Of a stretch of DNA of 27,195 nucleotides, positions 22,457-27,195 are shown one piece after another. A model generated the notes under the pieces. The model was not told the DNA's origin and made no database searches. It saw only the letters and a program-made list of their open reading frames with translations. Positions within the stretch are counted from its first letter, which is position 1. Each line of letters opens with the position of its first letter. Source of the stretch: CAYXZQ01 sp964469935. Its GTDB lineage: Archaea > Nanobdellota > Nanobdellia > Woesearchaeales > DSVV01. The DNA is taken from positions 1 to 27,195 of the forward strand of contig CAYXZQ010000026.1 in assembly GCA_964469935.1 (NCBI GenBank). The letters run 5' to 3'. Position numbers and translations under genes: made by a program.

Positions 22457-22834
22457 ATGAAGACGAAAGCACCGTTCATCTTTGCACTCGTAGGCGTGAT
22501 CCTGGGATTTGTGTTTTCCCTGATAGGATTCTTGCAGTATTTCCTGTTCAGGAATTATTATCAGGGATTCTTCAGCGAATTCTTCAACGCTTCTGGGATG
22601 GATTTCAGCGCAATCCTTACGTGGATGCTGATATCTTCGATCATCGGCATGATCCTCAGCCTTATCCTCATATTCTATGTAGTGAGGCTTTCAAGGGAAC
22701 CGGACAAAAAGGACTGCATAGTGACATTGGTCCTCGGCAGCCTGGGGATATTCCTTGGAATGGGCTTCGGAGGCATCCTAGTGGTGGTCGGAGGGATCAC
22801 CGGCATCATCCACGCAAGCGACCAGGGAAAATAG
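22457..22834 (+). CDS. Four-TM membrane protein, DUF4064-like
   Basis: 125 aa. TM1 (~6-28, FALVGVILGFVFSLIGFLQYF), an outside loop rich in Phe/Tyr, TM2 (~53-76), a basic cytoplasmic turn (RLSREPDKKD) and TM3-TM4, which are Gly-rich (LVLGSLGIFLGMGFGGILVVVGGITGII). The layout matches small DUF4064-type proteins, but the match is by pattern. Gly-rich last helices suggest oligomer packing. Function unknown. Own promoter, so probably monocistronic. Confidence 0.7.
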   Translation: MKTKAPFIFALVGVILGFVFSLIGFLQYFLFRNYYQGFFSEFFNASGMDFSAILTWMLISSIIGMILSLILIFYVVRLSREPDKKDCIVTLVLGSLGIFLGMGFGGILVVVGGITGIIHASDQGK

Positions 22835-22859
22835 CACTGCGTTCATGCCATTAAAGCAA

Positions 22860-22867
22860 ATATTTAT
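22860..22867 (+). promoter_or_regulatory. TATA box of the CDF transporter gene
   Basis: ATATTTAT is centred ~30 nt before ATG 22894 and only ~10 nt before ATG 22873, which favours the shorter protein. Confidence 0.55.
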
Positions 22868-22893
22868 GAATCATGTTTCCTTATCACGTCAAA

Positions 22894-23754
22894 ATGGCGC
22901 ATGGACATGAGCACACCGCCCGAAGGATAGGATGGACAATCCTGCTCAACATCATCATCACTGCTGCTGAATACGCAGGCGGCATATTCTCAGGGAGCCT
23001 GGCCCTGATATCGGATGCGGGGCACAACCTATCTGATGTCCTCTCCCTTGTCCTCGGCTATTTCGGGGAGAAGATATCAGAGAAAAAGCCCGACAGCAGG
23101 CATACTTTCGGCATGAAGAGGTTCGAGCTCATAACCTCGATGATCAACGCGCTTGCGCTCCTTATAATCGGACTGTACATAATCTTCGAGAGCTTCATGA
23201 GATACAGGGACCCCGAGCCCATCGTCCTGCCTGTGATGATAGGCGTGGGGGCCATCGGCCTTTTCGGGAACATGCTTTCGATTCTCATCCTCAGGGGGGA
23301 CAGGGAGAAAAGCATGAACATGCGCGCTGCATACATACATCTTCTCTACGACACCATATCCTCAGTGTTCGTGATCATCTCAGGCATAATCATCTATCTT
23401 TCCGGGCACTTCATATTCGACATCCTTGCAAGCTTTGTCATCGCGGTCATGATATTCTGGAGCAGTTTCGGGATACTCAGGAACTCTTTCCACCTGATGA
23501 TGCAGGGCGTTCCCGAAGGGATTTCCCTCGACGAGGTGCGGCATGAGATAAGGTCTGTTGCGGGAGTGGACGACCTGCACAGCCTGCACATCTGGGGCAT
23601 CAATTCAAATGAGAACTACCTCTCATGCCACGTCTGCTCTGATGCAGAGGACTATGATTCACTGATAAAGACAATAAACAGCAGGCTGAAGAGGTTCAAC
23701 ATAGAGAACACTTCCATCCAGATCGAGAAGAACAACATCTGCAGGAGCAGGTGA
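22894..23754 (+). CDS. CDF-family zinc/metal cation exporter
   Basis: 286 aa, six TM helices and a C-terminal cytoplasmic domain. The transport site is H44-x3-D48 in TM2 (SDAGHNLSD) and H149-x3-D153 in TM5 (IHLLYD), the His/Asp set usual for zinc-preferring members. The short N-terminus MAHGHEH is His-rich. The C-terminal ferredoxin-like domain (SVAGVDDLHSLHIWGINSNENYLSCHV) contains the conserved H-x-W. It exports Zn2+ (or Cd2+/Co2+) by proton antiport at the cytoplasmic membrane. TATA spacing favours ATG 22894 over ATG 22873, which also makes the His-rich start the true N-terminus. Confidence 0.94.
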   Translation: MAHGHEHTARRIGWTILLNIIITAAEYAGGIFSGSLALISDAGHNLSDVLSLVLGYFGEKISEKKPDSRHTFGMKRFELITSMINALALLIIGLYIIFESFMRYRDPEPIVLPVMIGVGAIGLFGNMLSILILRGDREKSMNMRAAYIHLLYDTISSVFVIISGIIIYLSGHFIFDILASFVIAVMIFWSSFGILRNSFHLMMQGVPEGISLDEVRHEIRSVAGVDDLHSLHIWGINSNENYLSCHVCSDAEDYDSLIKTINSRLKRFNIENTSIQIEKNNICRSR

Positions 23755-23770
23755 GAAGGTCCGGGAAAGA

Positions 23771-23778
23771 TTTAAATA
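23771..23778 (+). promoter_or_regulatory. TATA box of the VKOR-like gene
   Basis: TTTAAATA is centred ~28 nt before ATG 23803. Confidence 0.6.
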
Positions 23779-23802
23779 TCTCCTCAACTCCCGCCAATCC
23801 TC

Positions 23803-24030
23803 ATGAAAAAGAACACTTCATTAAAGATTATAATGGGAATTTCTATCGCCGGAATCCTTTTTTCCGGATACCTGAGCTACACCGAGCTTTTCGCAGGCTA
23901 CTGCGGGGCAGAGGCTCTCGGCATGGGCACATGCCCGTCTGTCATGCAGGTCCCTGCATGCGTCTACGGGTTCGTCATGTACCTGGCTGTGCTCATAATC
24001 AGCATTGTCGCGCTGAAGTCGAAGGAATAG
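23803..24030 (+). CDS. VKOR-like mini membrane protein (75 aa)
   Basis: Two TM helices. Helix 1 ends FSGYLSYTELFAGYC; a loop GAEALGMGTCPSVMQVPACVYGFVMYL leads into helix 2. Order and spacing resemble one half of a vitamin K epoxide reductase fold: an outside loop Cys before a C-x-s-V turn and a P-x-C-x-YG-F helix start. Three Cys (C34, C44, C53) face outside. Full VKOR proteins have four TM helices and a CxxC; this one is half that size and has no CxxC, so quinone-linked disulfide formation would need dimerisation or a partner. Own TATA box. The family call is tentative. Confidence 0.6.
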   Translation: MKKNTSLKIIMGISIAGILFSGYLSYTELFAGYCGAEALGMGTCPSVMQVPACVYGFVMYLAVLIISIVALKSKE

Positions 24031-24051
24031 AAGAGCAGTCCTTCACATGTT

Positions 24052-24059
24052 TTTTATAC
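24052..24059 (+). promoter_or_regulatory. TATA box of the 131-aa gene
   Basis: TTTTATAC is centred ~25-26 nt before ATG 24081. Confidence 0.6.
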
Positions 24060-24080
24060 CTGCTTGCATTCCCTCTATAG

Positions 24081-24476
24081 ATGAGCAGCTATGTCCCGGG
24101 AGTATGCAATATAGGCAAGGATGAGATACGGAAGAGGTACACCCTTGCAGTAATCGGGTTCATAGTATCAGCCTTCCTGGTCTTCTTGCTCCTTTTTTTC
24201 TCAGCACCCCGATGGACACTCCTCTTCGTCTTCTTCCCGCTGGCATTGGCTTTCGAGGGATTGTTCCAGGGCTCTATGGGGTTCTGCGCAGGGTTTGCAT
24301 CCAGGGGCATCTATGATCTTTCAGGCTCAGGCGGAGAGAAGGGAACTGTCCAGTCTGAGGAGGAGCATGGAAAAGACATGAAGAAAGCTATGATGATACA
24401 TGCCTATTCCATATTATCCAGCATCATCCTTGCAGCTGTCATCTACCTGGTTGCAGCATATCATAATTTCTTATAA
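24081..24476 (+). CDS. Three-TM protein with PGVCNIG-x2-EI motif
   Basis: 131 aa. The N-terminal SYVPGVCNIGKDEIRKRY is a recurrent motif (PGxCN(I/L)G-x2-EI-x2-R) preceding the first helix in many small bacterial and archaeal membrane proteins of unknown role. Three helices follow (~22-42, ~45-65 and ~108-127), with an acidic cytoplasmic stretch between the second and third (GEKGTVQSEEEHGKDMKK). The single Cys in the motif and one in MGFCAGF are notable. Leaderless start by TATA spacing. Confidence 0.7.
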   Translation: MSSYVPGVCNIGKDEIRKRYTLAVIGFIVSAFLVFLLLFFSAPRWTLLFVFFPLALAFEGLFQGSMGFCAGFASRGIYDLSGSGGEKGTVQSEEEHGKDMKKAMMIHAYSILSSIILAAVIYLVAAYHNFL

Positions 24477-24500
24477 TTCCTGTCGATGCCTGAAGAAAAG

Positions 24501-24510
24501 ATTTAAATAC
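24501..24510 (+). promoter_or_regulatory. TATA box of the 101-aa gene at 24532
   Basis: ATTTAAATAC is centred 27 nt before ATG 24532 and rules out the longer frame that begins at 24400 inside the previous gene. Confidence 0.62.
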
Positions 24511-24531
24511 TACTCCAAAGTAACTTCTGAC

Positions 24532-24837
24532 ATGATTGAGGAGCATTACTATGAATCAAGCCTGGCGATGGGAAACTGCCGCTATGATGTTGCAAATGTC
24601 AAGAGCGCTCTTCTTGAATATTTCCAGGACAATGCAAAGCCTGTTTTTCCGCATCTCCTGAACGCTGACGGCAATCAATGGGTCTTCCACAAGAAAGGAA
24701 TCAGCATCCTCATGCAGACAACAGCCATCAATGATGACGAGCTGCACTTTGTCGACGTAAAACTTGTATCAGATACCACTCCCACGCTTGGCCTGGAAAA
24801 ACATATCAGGTCAATCATAGATAATTACAGGCTATGA
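24532..24837 (+). CDS. Small soluble alpha/beta protein (101 aa), unknown
   Basis: Begins MIEEHYYESSLAMGNCRYDV. A helix (NVKSALLEYFQDN) is followed by three probable strands (NQWVFHKKGISILMQTT, LHFVDVKLVSDTT) and a last helix (LEKHIRSIIDNYRL). Soluble, one Cys, no TM. I do not recognise the family. Own promoter. The 140 nt after it contain only a 28-codon frame (24872-24958) with one CxxC before the ArsR operator. Confidence 0.65.
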   Translation: MIEEHYYESSLAMGNCRYDVANVKSALLEYFQDNAKPVFPHLLNADGNQWVFHKKGISILMQTTAINDDELHFVDVKLVSDTTPTLGLEKHIRSIIDNYRL

Positions 24838-24958
24838 ACAGGCTCTAAGGCCTCTTCAGATTCAATTCTAGATGTCCAAAAGCTGTGCAAAGTGCAGCAT
24901 GAAGCCTCAAAGGGCTGTTTTACTGACACTCAAGAGAAACCGAAAGCTTTATCAATAA

Positions 24959-24980
24959 CATATCAATACTCATTGATATG
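24959..24980. promoter_or_regulatory. ArsR operator palindrome over the start codon
   Basis: CATATCAAT-actc-ATTGATATG is a perfect 9-bp inverted repeat with a 4-nt spacer, and its right end includes the ATG of the repressor gene. ATCAA ... TTGAT half-sites are typical of ArsR/SmtB operators. Binding here would cover the transcription start, ~27 nt after the TATA-like TTTATCAA (24948-24955), so autorepression is the obvious reading. Confidence 0.75.
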
Positions 24981-25244
24981 AATAACGACATCCGACTGTT
25001 CAGGGCTCTGGGAGAAGAGACAAAGCACAGGATACTGCGCTCCCTCCTGAAGAGTGAGCTCTGCGCATGCGAGATTCCCGGAAAGATAAGGAGGACCCAG
25101 TCTAACACATCGATGCACCTCTCAAAACTGCAGGGCTGGGGACTGATAAGGTCAAGAAGGGACGGCAAGAAGATACTTTACTCACTGGACGACAACAGGA
25201 TTGAAAAGATATTCAGAGTGATGGACAAGGAGGCAAAAACATGA
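24978..25244 (+). CDS. arsR: ArsR/SmtB-family metal(loid)-responsive repressor
   Basis: 88 aa winged helix. FRALGEETKHRILRSLL (residues ~8-24) is the family's first helices, ELCACEI (27-33) has C29 and C31 at the alpha-3 metal box (ELCVCDL in classic ArsR), and RTQSNTSMHLSKLQGWGLI (39-57) is the helix-turn-helix, with a wing RRDGKKILYSL. Binding of As(III), Sb(III) or another thiophilic ion to the Cys pair would release DNA. A third ligand found in some members is not obvious. The stop overlaps the thioredoxin-like start (ATGA). A palindromic operator covers its ATG. Confidence 0.92.
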   Translation: MNNDIRLFRALGEETKHRILRSLLKSELCACEIPGKIRRTQSNTSMHLSKLQGWGLIRSRRDGKKILYSLDDNRIEKIFRVMDKEAKT

Positions 25245-25471
25245 AGATAGAAGTGCTGGGCTCAGGATGCCCGAACTGCAAAAAGCTTGAGAAGAATGTG
25301 AAAAAGGCCCTAGAGGACAAAGGGATGGAAGCAGAGATTGAGAAAGTGACCGACATAGCGAAGATAATGGAGCATGGAGTCATGTCCACGCCTGCGCTTG
25401 TCATCGACGGCAAGGTCGCATCATCCGGCAGGGTGCTCTCGCCTGCAGAGATACAGAAGCTCATGAAATAA
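25241..25471 (+). CDS. Small thioredoxin/glutaredoxin-like CPNC protein
   Basis: 76 aa. MKIEVLGSGCPNCKKLEKNV places C10 and C13 (CPNC) at the start of helix 1, and MSTPALVIDGKVASSGRVLS gives the conserved cis-Pro strand and final helix. This is the minimal thioredoxin-like family often found beside YraQ/ArsP permease genes. It could reduce a metalloid substrate or hand it to the permease. It is coupled to arsR by an ATGA overlap; its TAA is separated by 1 nt from the permease ATG. Cytoplasmic, no signal. Confidence 0.9.
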   Translation: MKIEVLGSGCPNCKKLEKNVKKALEDKGMEAEIEKVTDIAKIMEHGVMSTPALVIDGKVASSGRVLSPAEIQKLMK

Positions 25472-25472
25472 G

Positions 25473-26441
25473 ATGGCAGGACTTTTCTATCCCCTCCAGG
25501 CAGCAGTCGACTGGCTCGTGTATTCCCTGTTCCATATGCAGCAGGGTAGCGTCATCGCAGGGGCTGTCGATTTCTTCCTGTTCGACACTATCAAGATACT
25601 CTTGCTTCTCGCAGTGATAATATTTGCTGTGACATACATAAGGACATACCTCGCACCGGAGAGGGTGAAGAAGATCCTTTCGAGCAGGTTCGAATTCCTG
25701 GGCAACATGATAGCGTCGACAATCGGCATATTCACGCCTTTCTGCTCGTGCTCTGCAGTGCCCCTGTTCATAGGGTTCGTGGAGTCAGGGGTCCCTCTCG
25801 GAGTGACATTCTCATACCTCATCGCAGCGCCGCTTATAAACGAGGTCGCGGCTGTGCTGCTGCTCGGACTATTCGGATGGAAGATTGCGCTCCTTTTCGT
25901 CGCATCCGGCTGGGTCATCTCGGTTGTCGCGGGGATGATCCTCGGCAGGCTGCACCTTGAGAAGTACGTGGAGGATTATGTCTACAAGATAAAGATGAAG
26001 CATGACGCTGCAGTCGAAAGGAAGACATACAGGCAGAGGTCGCAGGAAGCTTATGCTGAGGCAAAAGACATCATCAAGAAGGTCTTCCCGTATGTCATCG
26101 GAGGGATTGCCATAGGGGCGCTCATACACGGCTATGCACCGGAAGACCTGCTCGCAAGAATCGCAGGCAAGGGGACCTGGTATGCTGTCCCTCTCGCGGT
26201 TCTCATCGGCGTCCCGCTCTACTCCAATGCCGCAGGCGTGATACCGATAGTCAGCTCGCTCTTCGACAAGGGTCTTCCTCTGGGGACTGCCCTTGCGTTC
26301 ATGATGGCTGTCGTGGCATTGTCATTGCCTGAGATGATAATCCTTCGCAAGGTGCTAAAGCCAAGGCTGCTTGCGATATACATCCCCATCGTCGCTGCAG
26401 GCATCATATTCACAGGGTATCTGTTCAACGTGATTATATAG
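25473..26441 (+). CDS. YraQ/ArsP-type permease (DUF318 family)
   Basis: 322 aa with ~8-9 TM helices in two related halves. The first half carries FTPFCSCSAVPLFIGFVESG (Cys91, Cys93), the second GVPLYSNAAGVIPIVSSLFDKG at the matching place. A central cytoplasmic loop (KMKHDAAVERKTYRQRSQEAYAEAKD) links them. Members include ArsP, which exports trivalent methylated or aromatic arsenicals using conserved Cys, and other metal-linked permeases. The arsR-trx-permease order indicates induction by a thiophilic metalloid. The second-half Cys of ArsP-type exporters is not visible here, so the substrate remains open. Confidence 0.9.
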   Translation: MAGLFYPLQAAVDWLVYSLFHMQQGSVIAGAVDFFLFDTIKILLLLAVIIFAVTYIRTYLAPERVKKILSSRFEFLGNMIASTIGIFTPFCSCSAVPLFIGFVESGVPLGVTFSYLIAAPLINEVAAVLLLGLFGWKIALLFVASGWVISVVAGMILGRLHLEKYVEDYVYKIKMKHDAAVERKTYRQRSQEAYAEAKDIIKKVFPYVIGGIAIGALIHGYAPEDLLARIAGKGTWYAVPLAVLIGVPLYSNAAGVIPIVSSLFDKGLPLGTALAFMMAVVALSLPEMIILRKVLKPRLLAIYIPIVAAGIIFTGYLFNVII

Positions 26442-26496
26442 CAGGACATTAAGGATATTTCGACAGCACTTATTTAACATGCTGTTTCAAAAATTA

Positions 26497-26504
26497 TTTA
26501 TACT
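26497..26504 (+). promoter_or_regulatory. TATA box of the 56-aa gene at 26525
   Basis: TTTATACT is centred ~25 nt before ATG 26525. Confidence 0.58.
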
Positions 26505-26524
26505 GCGCCCTCCAACTTAACCCC

Positions 26525-26695
26525 ATGGCAGACAAAAAACAAGACAAGAGCACGTGGGCGACAGGAGGGGGACTTATGCTTGGACTTGGCGTAGGGTTCT
26601 TTTTCCTGAAGGCGTCCGCCCTGGCATTCGCAGGCTCAATCCTTGCAGGGCTGGGCCTCGGTCTCATCGTCACGGCGATGATCTCAAGGAAGTGA
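26525..26695 (+). CDS. Small Gly-rich two-helix membrane protein (56 aa)
   Basis: Begins MADKKQDKSTWATGGG. Charged N-terminus, then a helical pair (~12-28 and ~33-52) very rich in Gly (LGLGVGFFFL; ILAGLGLGLIVTAM) and a basic end ISRK. Glycine-zipper helices of this sort pack tightly and often oligomerise in the membrane. Clear GC-rich third positions and a well-placed TATA box support a real gene despite its length. Function unknown. Confidence 0.68.
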   Translation: MADKKQDKSTWATGGGLMLGLGVGFFFLKASALAFAGSILAGLGLGLIVTAMISRK

Positions 26696-26725
26696 AAATA
26701 TCCATGAGATGATATTTTCTGAAAA

Positions 26726-26733
26726 TATATATA
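26726..26733 (+). promoter_or_regulatory. TATA box of the double-CxxC gene
   Basis: ATATATAT is centred ~30 nt before ATG 26760; the longer frame starting at 26709 would begin upstream of the box itself. Confidence 0.58.
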
Positions 26734-26759
26734 GTCCTGCAGACTCCCTGGATGTTAAG

Positions 26760-26957
26760 ATGGACTGCGCATTATGCAATGAGCCGATCAAGGATTTCCA
26801 TGAAAAGCTGAACCGGCTGAAGATCGACGACAAACGTTCCGTGGACATCTGCCAGGAGTGCATCGAGAAGTTCCTGAAGTGGCAGCAGGAAGTCTTCACG
26901 GAACTGTTCCCGACAAAAGCAGCGAAGAAATGGTTAGGAAAAACTTATAAACCATGA
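26760..26957 (+). CDS. Double-CxxC zinc-binding protein (65 aa)
   Basis: MDCALCNEPIKDFHEKLNRL, then DICQECIEKFLKWQQEVF. C3/C6 and C31/C34 form two CxxC pairs 24 residues apart, likely one zinc ribbon or treble-clef, followed by an aromatic helix and a Lys-rich end (TKAAKKWLGKTYKP). Loose resemblance to ClpX-type zinc-finger spacing, but not enough for assignment. A DNA, RNA or protein adaptor role is possible. The last codons contain the TATA box of the next gene. Confidence 0.72.
   Translation: MDCALCNEPIKDFHEKLNRLKIDDKRSVDICQECIEKFLKWQQEVFTELFPTKAAKKWLGKTYKP
26944..26951 (+). promoter_or_regulatory. TATA box inside the end of the preceding gene
   Basis: CTTATAAA is centred 26-27 nt before GTG 26974, giving a leaderless GTG start for the ABC ATPase. 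Confidence 0.6.
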
Positions 26958-26973
26958 AAATAATTACAGAAGT

Positions 26974-27195
26974 GTGCTCCAGGCAAAGAACATCAGCAAG
27001 GACTACGGCAGCTTCAAGTTAAGAGACATCAATCTCAAGCTTGATGAAGGGATGCTCTTCGGATGCCTGGGGCCGAACGGCTCTGGCAAGTCAACACTGG
27101 TGAAGATCCTGACAGGGCAGATACGGCCGACAAAGGGAGATGTCACTGTCCTGGGAGTCGATGTCATAAAGGATCCTGTAGCTGCAAGGGAGAAG
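26974..27195 (+). CDS. ABC transporter ATPase, N-terminal part (runs off window)
   Basis: 74 codons visible from GTG 26974. LQAKNISKDYGSFKLRDINLKLDEGMLFGCLGPNGSGKST contains the beta-strand start, the Y-x-F A-loop position and Walker A GPNGSGKST (residues ~36-44), then LVKILTGQIRPTKGDVTVLGVDV, as in ABC-2 or drug-export ATPases (CcmA/NatA-like). The signature and Walker B lie beyond the window. An ATG at 26955 is in another frame, so GTG is the only good start and the TATA box agrees. A permease gene probably follows. Confidence 0.92.
   Translation, partial: MLQAKNISKDYGSFKLRDINLKLDEGMLFGCLGPNGSGKSTLVKILTGQIRPTKGDVTVLGVDVIKDPVAAREK

Noticed and set aside
24872..24958. 28-codon frame MSKSCAKCSMKPQRAV ... 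with one CxxC just before the ArsR operator
   Set aside because: Too short and without a placed TATA or SD; may be a fragment of a zinc-ribbon gene but cannot be supported.
1..27195. CRISPR arrays, insertion sequences, transposases, rRNA genes
   Set aside because: No regularly spaced direct repeats, no transposase-like protein with terminal repeats and no rRNA signature were seen on reading.

Overview
The window looks archaeal. More than fifteen genes have an AT-rich TATA element (TTTATATA or TTTAAATA type) centred about 25-31 nt upstream of the start codon, with no Shine-Dalgarno (SD) sequence between. That is the archaeal pattern of TBP-dependent, mostly leaderless transcription. Many genes are small orphan membrane proteins, and there is a CxxC-x17-CxxC protein and a free-standing VKOR-like two-helix protein, so a DPANN-like or other deeply branching archaeon is my guess. 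No rRNA, tRNA or informational gene fixes the lineage. A minority of genes (cspA, a tautomerase, a DUF1801 protein, the second MFS pump) have SD-like sequences instead, and the two MFS genes look GC-richer than their surroundings; some of these may be acquisitions from bacteria.

Layout. 1-575: end of an aldo/keto reductase and a GC-rich intergenic island. 576-4732 (minus): a secreted 816-aa protein translationally coupled to an NTF2-like membrane protein, plus a separate multi-TM protein. 4733-5986: mostly intergenic, with GC-rich hairpin-forming islands, two small genes (56 and 55 aa) and a candidate structured RNA. 5987-7121: a small membrane protein, then a minus-strand operon of an RG-rich zinc protein, a 54-aa zinc ribbon and a cold-shock protein. 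7122-7520: intergenic with another candidate RNA fold. 7521-12616: anchored and multi-TM proteins, with a minus-strand tautomerase-MFS pair embedded. 12676-14253: DUF1801 protein, metallo-beta-lactamase fold hydrolase and a probably frameshifted small gene. 14512-15921: a DHA2-type drug efflux pump.

15960-20109 is the most system-like locus. A four-gene minus-strand operon encodes an FtsX/MacB-type permease, an ATPase, a membrane-anchored thioredoxin-like protein without the redox cysteines, and a second FtsX-type permease. Divergent from it is a membrane-embedded winged-helix regulator. The shared intergenic region carries four copies of TGAAAC, two of them forming a perfect palindrome. I infer an envelope-sensing or export system with its own membrane-tethered regulator.

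20230-24837 holds a gene remnant, a nitroreductase, a Yip1-like protein, a CDF zinc exporter, the VKOR-like protein and further small membrane proteins, nearly all single genes with their own TATA box. 24959-26441 is a metalloid/metal-responsive operon: an ArsR repressor with a 9-bp palindromic operator over its start codon, a CPNC thioredoxin-like protein and a YraQ/ArsP-type permease. The window ends with a 56-aa membrane protein, a double-CxxC protein and the start of an ABC ATPase gene. Starts were chosen from TATA spacing or SD sequences, and several differ from the longest open frame.
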